Shown one piece after another: positions 15,729 to 23,854 of a stretch of 34,392 nt of DNA. The notes under the pieces were generated by a model that had not been told where the DNA came from, ran no database searches, and saw only the letters and a program-made list of their open reading frames with translations. The stretch is from positions 1-34,392 of the forward strand of contig CACYDL010000200.1 in the NCBI GenBank assembly GCA_902773195.1. The letters run 5' to 3'. Origin of the DNA: an uncultured Lachnospiraceae bacterium. GTDB taxonomy: Bacteria > Bacillota_A > Clostridia > Lachnospirales > Lachnospiraceae. Both the position numbers and the translations under genes were made by a program. Position 1 is the stretch's first letter; every line of letters begins with the position of its first letter.

Positions 15729-17576
15729 ATGAAGGTATCGGACTATATCGTGAAGAAGGCTTCGGAAGCCGGCGTCAGGGACGTCTTCCTGGTCACCGGA
15801 GGCGGCGCCATGCATCTGGACGACTCCTTCGGGCACAGCCCGCTGATGCACTGCCTGTTTCAGCACAACGAGCAGGCCTGCGCGATGGCGGCGGAGGCCT
15901 ACGCCAGGGTGAACAACCGCCCCGCCTGCGTCCTCGTGACCACCGGCCCCGGCGCCTCAAACGCCGTCACCGGTGTCCTCTGCGCGTGGATGGAGTCCAT
16001 CCCCATGCTCGTGATCTCCGGGCAGGCGCGGTACGCCACGACGGTGAGGAGCACGGGACTTCCCCTGCGCACGATGGGGGTGCAGGAGTACGACATCACG
16101 AAAAGCACGGAGGCCATGACGAAATACTCCGTGATGATCACGAAAAAAGAGGACGTCAGATACTGCGTCGAAAAGGCGCTGTTTCTGATGACCTACGCCA
16201 GAAAGGGCCCCGTCTGGCTGGACGTCCCCCTCGACGTGCAGGCGGCGGACATCCGCCCGGAGGCGCAGAAGGGCTTCGTCCCGGAGGAGGAGGGTTTCGC
16301 CCCGGTGCCCCGGATCAGCGGCGACGTCGTCGAGACGATTCTCGCGAAGCTGAAGGAGGCCTCCCGGCCGGTTCTTTTCGGGGGATACGGCGTCCGCGCC
16401 TGCGGCGGCATCGATCTCTTCCGCCACCTGGCGGAGCTTCTGGGCATCCCGGTGCTGGGGGGCATGTCGACGGTGGACATCCTGCCCGAGGAGCATCCCC
16501 TCTACGCGGGAAGGACGGGCATGACGGGCAACCGGGCGGGCAATTTTGCCGTCGCGGGCTGCGACGTCTTCTTCTCCGTCGGCAGCCGGCTGAGCTTCCT
16601 CCAGACCGGCTTCGACTATCAGGAGTGGGCCAGAGAGGCCTACACCATTCTCAACGAGCTGGATGAGAACGAGCTGAAGAAACCCAACGTCAGGGCCGAC
16701 ATGAGCGTCATAGGCGACGCCTACGAGCTGATGTCAAAGCTGACGGCCCGCCTGGAAGAGATGGGGGCGGCGCCCGGAAAGCCCTGGTGCGAAAAGGCGG
16801 CGGGGTGGCTCGGCCGCTGCGTGGCGAGACGGAAGAAATACCAGCTGGTGACGGAGGCGGAAAAAGGCCCCCAGAGCGACGGCCTCGCCAATATCTACGC
16901 CTTCTACGACTGCCTTTCCGACCTTCTGCCGGAAGGGGCGCAGCTGATCGGCTCCTGCGGGACCTCCCGGGTGGCCGGCATCCAGGTCTTCCGCTGCCGC
17001 GAGGGGCAGCGGTTCTACTCGAACACGGCCACCGCCTCCATGGGATACGACCTGCCCGCCGCCATCGGGATTTCGGTGGGATCCGGCCGAGGGGAGGTCT
17101 CGCTGGTCACGGGAGAGGGAAGCATCATGATGAATCTGCAGGAGCTGCAGACCATCGCCACCAACCGCCTGCCCGTCAGGATATTCCTGATCTGCAACGG
17201 AGGATATCATTCCATCCGCCAGACCCAGAACGCCTTCTTCGGAAAGCCGCTCATCGGCATCGGCCCGGAGAGCGGGGACCTGGAGTTCCCGGATTTCGGA
17301 AAGACCGCCGACCTCTTCGGCTTCCGCTACGGACTCTGTGCCGCCAACGAGACGCTGAGAGAGGACATGGAGGCGGCGATGAAGCTTCCGCTGCCCGCCC
17401 TCATCGAAGTGCGGGTCTCGCCTCTCCAGAAGACGGAGCCCAAGGTTTCCTCGAGAAAGCTTCCCGACGGCACCATGGTGTCCGTCCCCATTGAAGATAT
17501 GGCGCCCTTCCTGCCAAGGGAGGAGCTGGCCGCGAACGTGGAGATACCGCTGACGGAGAGCGAGCTGGCCAGGTAG
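15729..17576 (+). CDS. Acetolactate-synthase-like TPP enzyme of glycan locus (YerE-like?)
   Basis: A 615-residue thiamine-pyrophosphate enzyme with the three-domain acetolactate synthase fold. The catalytic Glu48 is in HNEQACAMAAEAYAR. The TPP/metal motif reads GEGS at 462-465 with Asn469, where most relatives have GDGS. The C-terminal GYHSIRQTQNAFF and PESGDLEFPDF blocks are typical of TPP proteins in O-antigen loci rather than of valine-pathway IlvB. ATG 15729 opens the conserved KVSDYI start; the in-frame codons from 15651 are an unlikely extension. Next to rfbFGH the best-known analogue is YerE, which uses pyruvate to add an acetyl branch to a CDP-3,6-dideoxy-4-ketohexose. Its actual substrate is unproven. 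No IlvN-type small subunit is adjacent. Confidence 0.9.
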   Translation: MKVSDYIVKKASEAGVRDVFLVTGGGAMHLDDSFGHSPLMHCLFQHNEQACAMAAEAYARVNNRPACVLVTTGPGASNAVTGVLCAWMESIPMLVISGQARYATTVRSTGLPLRTMGVQEYDITKSTEAMTKYSVMITKKEDVRYCVEKALFLMTYARKGPVWLDVPLDVQAADIRPEAQKGFVPEEEGFAPVPRISGDVVETILAKLKEASRPVLFGGYGVRACGGIDLFRHLAELLGIPVLGGMSTVDILPEEHPLYAGRTGMTGNRAGNFAVAGCDVFFSVGSRLSFLQTGFDYQEWAREAYTILNELDENELKKPNVRADMSVIGDAYELMSKLTARLEEMGAAPGKPWCEKAAGWLGRCVARRKKYQLVTEAEKGPQSDGLANIYAFYDCLSDLLPEGAQLIGSCGTSRVAGIQVFRCREGQRFYSNTATASMGYDLPAAIGISVGSGRGEVSLVTGEGSIMMNLQELQTIATNRLPVRIFLICNGGYHSIRQTQNAFFGKPLIGIGPESGDLEFPDFGKTADLFGFRYGLCAANETLREDMEAAMKLPLPALIEVRVSPLQKTEPKVSSRKLPDGTMVSVPIEDMAPFLPREELAANVEIPLTESELAR

Positions 17577-17598
17577 GCGCGCCGCAGGCGAAGGGATC

Positions 17599-17614
17599 CG
17601 CCCCCACGGGGGCG
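17599..17614 (+). other. GC hairpin ahead of GT2 gene
   Basis: CGCCCCC / GGGGGCG separated by 2 bases, 15 bases before the AAGGAG ribosome site of the glycosyltransferase at 17641. There is no T-run. Confidence 0.45.
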
Positions 17615-17640
17615 CCCCATGCATAAGCAAGGAGATTGCC

Positions 17641-18612
17641 ATGGAAAACAGGGAAAATGGCAGAAAACGGATCTCGGTGGTCATTCCGACCTACAACGAG
17701 GAGGACAACGTCCTGCCGATGACGGAGGCCCTGACGGATATCTTCCGGAAGGAGCTCCCCGGGTACGACTATGAGATCATCTATATCGACAATCATTCCA
17801 GGGACAGGACGAGGCAGATCCTCAGGGGCATCTGCGGCAGGGATCCCCATGTGAAGGCGATCTTCAACGCCCGGAATTTCGGGCAGCTCCGCTCGCCGGT
17901 GCACGGGCTCAAGCAGGCCTACGGGGACTGCGTCGTGAGGCTGAACGCGGATTTCCAGGATCCGCCCGAGCTGATCCCGACGCTGGTCCGGGAGTGGGAG
18001 AACGGGAGCAGGATCGTCATCGGGATCAAGAGCAAGACCGAGGAAGGAAGGCTCATGGCCTGGGTCCGGAGACAGTACTACAAGCTCCTCCGGAAGATTA
18101 CGGACATCGGCCACATCGAGAATTTCACGGGCTTCGGCCTCTATGACAAGGCCTTCGTCGACGTCGTCAGAAGCGTCCACGACCCGGTTCCCTACCTGCG
18201 CGGCATGATCGCCGAGCTGGGATACGACTACAAAACCGTGCCCTACGAGAGGCCGCAGCGCCGGGCCGGAAAGAGCAAGAACAATTTCTACAGCCTCTAT
18301 GACGTGGCGATGGTGGGCATCACGTCCTACTCCAAGGTGGTTCTCAGGATGGCGACGTTCCTCGGTTTCTTCATCGGGTTCATCAGCATCGTCGTCGCCC
18401 TCGTGTACCTCGTCATGAAGCTGGTTCACTGGGACTGGTTCACGGCGGGCGTGGCCCCGCTCGTGATCGGACAGTTCTTCCTCGGCGGCGTGCAGCTGTT
18501 TTTCATCGGACTGCTGGGCGAGTACATTCTCTCCATCAATCAGAGAGTTCTGGACCGGCCCCTGGTGGTGGAGGAGGAGCGGCTGAATTTTGAGGATCAC
18601 ACGGAAGAATGA
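17641..18612 (+). CDS. Polyprenyl-phosphate GT2 glycosyltransferase (GtrB/CsbB-like)
   Basis: GT-A fold family 2 glycosyltransferase of the DPM1/GtrB/ArnC type, expected to move a sugar from a nucleotide donor to undecaprenyl phosphate on the inner face of the membrane. It begins SVVIPTYNEEDNV. The metal-site region is LNADFQDPPE at 101-110, an NAD variant of the usual DDD/DDLQDPPE. About 110 C-terminal residues form two membrane helices (about 238-264 and 277-305) typical of this group. 323 residues; ATG 17641 with AAGGAG at 17629-17634. The stop overlaps lplA by 4 bases. A YfhO protein encoded nearby on the opposite strand could be its external partner. Confidence 0.92.
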   Translation: MENRENGRKRISVVIPTYNEEDNVLPMTEALTDIFRKELPGYDYEIIYIDNHSRDRTRQILRGICGRDPHVKAIFNARNFGQLRSPVHGLKQAYGDCVVRLNADFQDPPELIPTLVREWENGSRIVIGIKSKTEEGRLMAWVRRQYYKLLRKITDIGHIENFTGFGLYDKAFVDVVRSVHDPVPYLRGMIAELGYDYKTVPYERPQRRAGKSKNNFYSLYDVAMVGITSYSKVVLRMATFLGFFIGFISIVVALVYLVMKLVHWDWFTAGVAPLVIGQFFLGGVQLFFIGLLGEYILSINQRVLDRPLVVEEERLNFEDHTEE

Positions 18613-19640
18613 TGCGCTGCGTCAAATCGCAAAGCTTTGATCCGTCTTACAACCTGGCGCTGGAGGAGGTTCTCTTCGGGCGCGCAGAACGCGGCGGGAC
18701 CTGTCTGATGCTGTGGCGCAACGACCCCACGGTCGTGATCGGAAGATATCAGAACACGGAAGAGGAGATCAACGGGGCCTATGTCCGCGCCAACGGGATC
18801 CGGGTGGTCAGGCGTCTGTCCGGCGGCGGCGCGGTCTATCACGACAGGGGCAACCTCAATTACACCGTCATCACGGATCAGGAGGGGCACGACAGCTTCC
18901 GGTTTGAGAGCTTCGTGCGTCCCGTGATCCGGACCCTCGCCGCCTACGGCGTCCGGGCGGAGCTCACCGGGAGGAACGATCTGACGGCCGGCGGCCTGAA
19001 GATCTCGGGAAGCGCCCAGTACAGAAAAAACGGGCGGATCCTGCATCACGGATGCATCATGCTCAACACCGACCTCGACGCCGTCTCGGAGGCGCTGGCG
19101 GCAAAAAGCGTGAAATACGAATCCAGGGGGATCCGGTCGGTGCGCAGCAGGGTGACGACGGTCGGCCGCTGTCTGGGGCGGGTTGTCCCGGAGGATTCGT
19201 TCGCGGAGGATCTGCTCCGGCATCTCGCGCCGGAGGGCGGAATCACCGGGTATGCGCTGACGGAGGCGGAGCGGGCGGCGGCAGGCCGGCTCGCCGACGA
19301 AAAGTACAGGACATGGAAATGGAATTACGGGGCGTCTCCCTTCTATAACCGGAAGCTGGAGCGGCGGTTCCCCTTCGGCACGGTCGCCGTGTATCTTGCC
19401 GAGAGAGGGGGCGTCATCGAGGCGCTCCGGGTCTGCGGGGATTTCTTTGGCGAGCGCGACATCCGCGGACTGGAAAAGGCCCTGGAGGGCAGAAAAATCG
19501 CTCCCGGCCTGGCGGGAGCGGCGGAAGGCGCCGATGCGGCGGAGTATATCTGCGGCATGACGAACCGTGAACTGGAAGAACTGATTCTGGATGCGGCCCG
19601 CGGGGCAGCCGAAGCCCCCGCCGGCACCGGGAGCCGGTGA
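18609..19640 (+). CDS. lplA: Lipoate-protein ligase A
   Basis: Attaches lipoate to the lipoyl domains of 2-oxoacid dehydrogenases or GcvH through lipoyl-AMP. The lipoate-binding signature RRLSGGGAVYHD is at 68-79, the adenylate-binding lysine is Lys131 in LKISGSAQ, and the C-terminal accessory domain (YRTWKWNYG onward, about 235-320) is present, so it looks like a full two-domain LplA of 343 residues. It shares an ATGA overlap with the preceding glycosyltransferase and is the last gene of the operon. No lipoylated protein gene is in the window. The small hairpin CACCGG/CCGGTG at 19625-19639 lies in its last codons. Confidence 0.93.
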   Translation: MMRCVKSQSFDPSYNLALEEVLFGRAERGGTCLMLWRNDPTVVIGRYQNTEEEINGAYVRANGIRVVRRLSGGGAVYHDRGNLNYTVITDQEGHDSFRFESFVRPVIRTLAAYGVRAELTGRNDLTAGGLKISGSAQYRKNGRILHHGCIMLNTDLDAVSEALAAKSVKYESRGIRSVRSRVTTVGRCLGRVVPEDSFAEDLLRHLAPEGGITGYALTEAERAAAGRLADEKYRTWKWNYGASPFYNRKLERRFPFGTVAVYLAERGGVIEALRVCGDFFGERDIRGLEKALEGRKIAPGLAGAAEGADAAEYICGMTNRELEELILDAARGAAEAPAGTGSR

Positions 19641-19660
19641 CGGAAGTCCCCGGATGCCCG

Positions 19661-22399
19661 TCATTTTTCCCGCCGGCTCTTTCTCCGGAACGGCGGAAAG
19701 ATCATCAGCACGAGCCATACCGCCGCCACGGCGCCGGAAAGAAGGAGACCCAGCCGGAAATGGGGAATCTGCCAGGTCATGACCACGTCGGATTTCCCCG
19801 GACCGACCTCGATTCCCGTAAGACCTCCGTTTATATTGAGAACGGGGGTCTTTTTTCCGTTTACCTCGGCCGTCCAGCAGCCGGAGTAGAGAAGCGGCAC
19901 GCAGAGAACGCCTTCGCTCTCCGCGTTGAGCGAGGCGGAGTAGGTCCCGCCCTTCATGGAGACGTCCCGGATGTCCGTCGACATCAGTTCGTCAAAGGCG
20001 CCGGTGAAGGCGTCGGATTCCATGAGGGAAAGCTCGGCCACGTTGGTGTCGATGTAATCCTCCGGGAAATCCAGGCGGATCTTTTCGACGTCGTCCGGAA
20101 GGATGAGACAGGTCTCGGGATAGCCGCGGCCGAGGAAAAACAGCCGGCTGTCCGCGGGATCCGGGTCTTCATCGGGGCTGCTCATGAAGAAAATCTGCAT
20201 CTGCCGGACCTTGTTGTAATTGGCGCTTCGAAGCTTCAGGTAGAGCAGCCGCACGTTCCCCGGCCTGGAAGGACCGATCTCATAGTAGATATAGGGGTCT
20301 CCTCCGGTGGGGCGGAATACGATGCCAGAGGTCGTCTTCCGAAGCTTCAGATTGTTGGCGTCCTTTCCGGAGGTGAGGAGGTCCGTGGCCGTGAAATGGC
20401 CGCTCCTGGCGGCCTGCCCGCCGGGAGATTCCTCTTCCTGGTCTTCCTCCGTGGTGGAAATGCCGTCCGTGCGGTAGCAGGACTGCGTCATGGCGAGAAT
20501 TCTCTCGGGCAGGGGCAGCTCCTTCGCCTCGGAGGCGGACATCTGCCTGGTGTAGAGATACCCGAAGGGAAGGGCCGTTGTGTTTTCGTAGACCGCCTTC
20601 GATCCGTCGGGCGTTTCGGCGGTTTTCCGGTAGAACGCCGAGGAGGGCGTGTCGGCCGACAGGCCTGTGTTGGAGGTGATCAGATACCGTCCGGCCAGGA
20701 ACGACAGCTGTCCCGGCGCGTATCCGTCGGCGATGAAGTGATTCGGCGAGAGCTCGCAGGTCCCGTGGGCCTTGGTCAGGGTCGTAAGGGCCTGGGCGTT
20801 GGTGTTGTTGTAGACCGAGGCGGCAGGGAAGTCCAGAAGCATGCCCGCGTTGGCGCCGTCCGTGGTTCCGTTGACCGCGATCCGGCACAGCGTGTCATCT
20901 TCCGCGCCGCGGATCAGATCCACCGCTTCCTTCACGCCGTTTCCGTCGGCGACGGAGGCGTATTCCTCCGCCGTGACGAAGTCCCTCACGTAGAGCGTGT
21001 CGTAGTTCATGACGACGAGCTCTCCCATCATGAGGAGCAGGCAGAGGAAGGGGATGACCCCGGAAAAGCGCAGGTTGAGGGCATAGAGAACCAGAAGCAG
21101 GGAGAAGCCGGCGGCGCACACGGCGACCAGCTTCAGGGTCCGGATGTCCGTCCAGCAGTTGAAACGTCCGTCGTAGAGGGCGAGAAACAGCACAGAGGCC
21201 CCGCAGAGGGCCAGTGAGATGACCGCCGACCAGAACAGATGCATGCTGTACACGCGGGTCATGAGCGACCGGATGAATACGCCGACCGCGATGGCCTCCG
21301 CGAAGGCGATCATGAAGGCGTAGCGCCGGACGCCGATATTGAACTGGAGATAGGCGCCGCTGTTTTTGAAAAGGAGGACCGCGGCGCAGAGAAGGACGGA
21401 CAGAATCGTCACGATCCGGGTGTTTTCCCTGGAGATGAGGTAGACCACGGCCGCCACCGCGAGGACGGTGGTCGACAGGGCGGCCTCCTCATAGTAGTTC
21501 ATGGTTCCGACATAGGCGGCGCCGGGCCCCATCGTATTGACGGAGAAGAGGCGGCCGAGGAGGACAAAGAGCCCCCTGGGAGAGGTGACGGAGAGCTTCG
21601 CGCCGACGACGCTCAGCGCGTCGGTCCTGCCCGAGCCGGAAAAACCGGAGAAGGAGGGGAGCAGCGCGGCCGCGGCCATGAGGGCGGCGAAGAGCGCGGA
21701 GCCGAGAACCTCAAGCCCGCTGACAAAGAAGGCGGTGACCGTCCTCTTCTTCGCGACGGAGTAGAAGATCAGGAAGAACAGCACAAAGTACGCCGACATG
21801 TAGCAGTAGTAGTAATTGGTGAGAAGGAAGAGCGCGAGGGCGAGGGACAGCAGGAGGAAGCGCCTCACCGTGGGCTTCTCCAGGGCGGGCAGCAGGGCCG
21901 CCATCATAATGGTGAACATGGCCATGCAGCTGCCGGTGGTGAGATTCTGGCTCCAGAGGGTGACGTATCCCGAGAAGGTCCAGGCGAGGGCGGCGAAGAG
22001 GGCCGCCGTCCCGTGATCCAGCAGACGGCGGAAAAACAGCCAGGAGAAGAGCGCGATCACATTGGTCTGGATCAGGATTTCGACGATCAGTCCCAGGGGA
22101 AGACGCTCCCCGGTGAAGAACAGAAGGGGCAGCTTGACGGGGTTCAGATACTTCAGCAGGTAGGTGACGGTGGAGGATCCAAGTCCCGCCGTCAGGCTGA
22201 AGCCTGAAAAATCCCGCGATCCGAACAGACGCTGTACCATGGCGATGATCGGATAGCTGGAGTTGACCGAATCCGATCCGATGTCCGTGTAGAGGTAGAC
22301 CGCCTCTCCCGTGAAAAACCTGAGATAGAGGACGAAAAAGACGGCGTTCGCCAGCAGGAGTACGATGATCCCGCCGAATCTGCGGTTGATTTTTTCCAT
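19661..22399 (-). CDS. YfhO-family membrane glycosyltransferase
   Basis: A 912-residue polytopic protein of the YfhO family (GT-C fold), which in Bacillus transfers a sugar from undecaprenyl phosphate to a teichoic acid outside the cell. About 12 membrane helices fill residues 10-480. The first external loop carries the acidic cluster YTDIGSDSVNSSYP near 37-50, the expected catalytic region. A large external domain (about 490-870) follows, then one last helix near 880-900 and a basic tail (RRKSRREK). The start is ATG at 22399, with AGGGAGG at 22411-22405. Downstream of wecE in one minus-strand operon, and convergent with lplA, whose stop is only 20 bases away with no clear terminator between. 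Confidence 0.88.
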   Translation of the reverse strand: MEKINRRFGGIIVLLLANAVFFVLYLRFFTGEAVYLYTDIGSDSVNSSYPIIAMVQRLFGSRDFSGFSLTAGLGSSTVTYLLKYLNPVKLPLLFFTGERLPLGLIVEILIQTNVIALFSWLFFRRLLDHGTAALFAALAWTFSGYVTLWSQNLTTGSCMAMFTIMMAALLPALEKPTVRRFLLLSLALALFLLTNYYYCYMSAYFVLFFLIFYSVAKKRTVTAFFVSGLEVLGSALFAALMAAAALLPSFSGFSGSGRTDALSVVGAKLSVTSPRGLFVLLGRLFSVNTMGPGAAYVGTMNYYEEAALSTTVLAVAAVVYLISRENTRIVTILSVLLCAAVLLFKNSGAYLQFNIGVRRYAFMIAFAEAIAVGVFIRSLMTRVYSMHLFWSAVISLALCGASVLFLALYDGRFNCWTDIRTLKLVAVCAAGFSLLLVLYALNLRFSGVIPFLCLLLMMGELVVMNYDTLYVRDFVTAEEYASVADGNGVKEAVDLIRGAEDDTLCRIAVNGTTDGANAGMLLDFPAASVYNNTNAQALTTLTKAHGTCELSPNHFIADGYAPGQLSFLAGRYLITSNTGLSADTPSSAFYRKTAETPDGSKAVYENTTALPFGYLYTRQMSASEAKELPLPERILAMTQSCYRTDGISTTEEDQEEESPGGQAARSGHFTATDLLTSGKDANNLKLRKTTSGIVFRPTGGDPYIYYEIGPSRPGNVRLLYLKLRSANYNKVRQMQIFFMSSPDEDPDPADSRLFFLGRGYPETCLILPDDVEKIRLDFPEDYIDTNVAELSLMESDAFTGAFDELMSTDIRDVSMKGGTYSASLNAESEGVLCVPLLYSGCWTAEVNGKKTPVLNINGGLTGIEVGPGKSDVVMTWQIPHFRLGLLLSGAVAAVWLVLMIFPPFRRKSRREK

Positions 22400-22412
22400 G
22401 GAAGCCTCCCTG

Positions 22413-22433
22413 TGCCGCGCGGACCGCGCGGCA
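22413..22433 (-). other. Perfect 10-bp inverted repeat before yfhO ribosome site
   Basis: TGCCGCGCGG-A-CCGCGCGGCA, symmetric about base 22423. On the minus strand the hairpin ends directly against the AGGGAGG ribosome site of the YfhO gene. The surrounding 78-base wecE-yfhO gap is otherwise GC repeats. Confidence 0.6.
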
Positions 22434-22477
22434 GAAGATATGACCGCCGGCGGCCGGCGGCCGCTGCGGGGTCCCCG

Positions 22478-23611
22478 TTACCGGTAGAACCGGGACAGGA
22501 CCTCGATGACGGTATTGCGCTTTTCTTCGGTAAGACCGTAGTAGAGGGGAAGCCTCAGAAGCCTCTCGCTCTCCCTCGTCGTCCAGCGGTCTTCTCCGTG
22601 GAAACGGCCGAATTTCATGCCGGCAGGCGACGAGTGCAGGGGAATATAGTGAAATACCGACAGCACCCCGCTCTCGCGCATGTGGGCGATGAGCGCGGTT
22701 CTCTCCTGCAGATCGCGGGTCTTGATGTAGTACATGTGCGCGTTGTGCACGCAGCCCTCCGGAACGGTGGGCACCTCAAAACGGCCGGCCCCGGCCAGGG
22801 GGCGCAGCGCCGCGTCGTAGGCCTCCCAGGAGCGCATCCTGTCGTCATGGATTTTGTCGTATTCCTCGAGCTCCGCCCAGAGATAGGCGGCGTTGATGTC
22901 GCTCGGGAGATAGGAGGAGCCGTAGTCCTGCCAGGTATACTTGTCTATCTGCCCACGGAAGAAGCGGCTCCTGTCGGTTCCCTTTTCCCTGTAGATCTCC
23001 GCCCGCTCCCGGTAGGAGATATCGGGCAGAAGAAGCGCGCCGCCTTCTCCCATGGAGAAATTCTTGGTCTCGTGGAAGGAGAAGCAGTTGAAATGTCCGA
23101 TGGTGCCGAGAGGCCTGCCTTTGTAGGTCGATCCGAAGGCCTGGGCGGCGTCCTCCACCACGAAGAGGGAGTGCCTGGCCGCGATGTCCATGATCGTGTC
23201 CATCTCGCAGGCGACGCCCGCGTAATGAACCACCACGATCGCCCGGGTCTTCTCCGTGACCGCGTCCTCGATCCGCTTCTCGTCGATATTCATCGTGTCG
23301 GGGCGGACGTCCACGAAGACGAGACGGGCGCCGCGCTGCACGAAGGCGTCGGCCGTCGAGCAGAAGGTGTAGGAGGGGAGAATCACCTCGTCTCCGGGCA
23401 GGATGCCGCAGAGAAGGGCGCTCATCTCCAGCGCCGACGTGCAGGAGGTCGTCAGATAGGAGGCCGGGACGCCGAAGCGCCGGTTCATCCATTCCTGGCA
23501 CATCAGCGTAAAGGGCCCGTCGCCGCAGATCTTGTGGTTCAGGGCGGCCTGCTTCATATATTCCGGTTCCGTGCCCACGAAGGGCGGAACGTTAAAATCG
23601 ATTCTGCTCAT
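22478..23611 (-). CDS. wecE: dTDP-4-amino-4,6-dideoxygalactose transaminase (WecE/RffA)
   Basis: PLP sugar aminotransferase of the DegT family that makes a dTDP-4-amino-4,6-dideoxyhexose (Fuc4N in enterobacteria) from dTDP-4-keto-6-deoxyglucose and glutamate. Similarity to WecE is very close across the full length: GTEPEYM at the N-terminus, LPSYTFCSTA, DVRPDTMNIDE, HYAGVACEMDTIM, and PLP Lys183 in SFHETKNFSMGEGG. Also present are the QIDKYTWQDYGSSY and FHGEDRWTTRESERLLRLPL blocks. The start is ATG 23611 with GAGGA just upstream; the frame extends 9 codons further without support. 377 residues. No dTDP-glucose synthase or dehydratase gene is in the window, so its donor must be made elsewhere. 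First gene of the wecE-yfhO operon. Confidence 0.95.
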   Translation of the reverse strand: MSRIDFNVPPFVGTEPEYMKQAALNHKICGDGPFTLMCQEWMNRRFGVPASYLTTSCTSALEMSALLCGILPGDEVILPSYTFCSTADAFVQRGARLVFVDVRPDTMNIDEKRIEDAVTEKTRAIVVVHYAGVACEMDTIMDIAARHSLFVVEDAAQAFGSTYKGRPLGTIGHFNCFSFHETKNFSMGEGGALLLPDISYRERAEIYREKGTDRSRFFRGQIDKYTWQDYGSSYLPSDINAAYLWAELEEYDKIHDDRMRSWEAYDAALRPLAGAGRFEVPTVPEGCVHNAHMYYIKTRDLQERTALIAHMRESGVLSVFHYIPLHSSPAGMKFGRFHGEDRWTTRESERLLRLPLYYGLTEEKRNTVIEVLSRFYR

Positions 23612-23643
23612 GGAGTCCTCGCGCTTCCGCATTTGCATGAAAA

Positions 23644-23672
23644 GTTCCCGCGGCTGTCATGAACCGCGGAAC
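23644..23672 (-). other. Leader hairpin of wecE
   Basis: Near-perfect inverted repeat (GTTCC-C-GCGG against CCGCGGAAC, one bulged base) in the transcribed leader of wecE, between its promoter and start codon. No T-run; possible stability or control element. Confidence 0.45.
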
Positions 23673-23735
23673 GACCGTTGGTGTCCGGAGACTTTATCCT
23701 GAATGCGCGGCCCCGGATCGGGACGCATTTTGTAT

Positions 23736-23764
23736 ATTATATCTGAAAAAAAGCACTTCTTCAA
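23736..23764 (-). promoter_or_regulatory. Strong sigma-A promoter for wecE-yfhO
   Basis: On the minus strand: TTGAAG (23764-23759), a 17-base spacer, then perfect TATAAT (23741-23736). Transcription would start about 23729, leaving a leader of about 118 bases that contains the hairpin at 23644-23672. Confidence 0.75.
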
Positions 23765-23780
23765 GGGTCACAGAATGCCA

Positions 23781-23809
23781 TTGACGGTCTTGTCAAAAGA
23801 TTATATATT
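23781..23809 (+). promoter_or_regulatory. Strong sigma-A promoter for GT2/ATP-grasp/SMR operon
   Basis: TTGACG (23781-23786), a 17-base spacer, then TATATT (23804-23809). Transcription would start about 23815. It is back-to-back with the wecE promoter, whose -35 box is only 16 bases away, so a regulator bound between them could control both. Confidence 0.75.
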
Positions 23810-23819
23810 AAGTAACGGT

Positions 23820-23843
23820 TCCCGTCCGAAAACAGGGACGGGA
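23820..23843 (+). other. 5'-terminal hairpin adjoining ribosome site
   Basis: TCCCGTCC / GGACGGGA, 8 bp with an 8-base loop, at the predicted 5' end of the mRNA and 1 base before the AGGAGGG ribosome site (23845-23851). A 5' stem of this kind often stabilises mRNA and can affect ribosome access. Confidence 0.6.
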
Positions 23844-23854
23844 CAGGAGGGAAT

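Noticed and set aside
19625..19661. Terminator between the convergent lplA and yfhO genes
   Set aside because: Only the short hairpin CACCGG/CCGGTG inside lplA was found, with no T-run; the two transcripts probably overlap.
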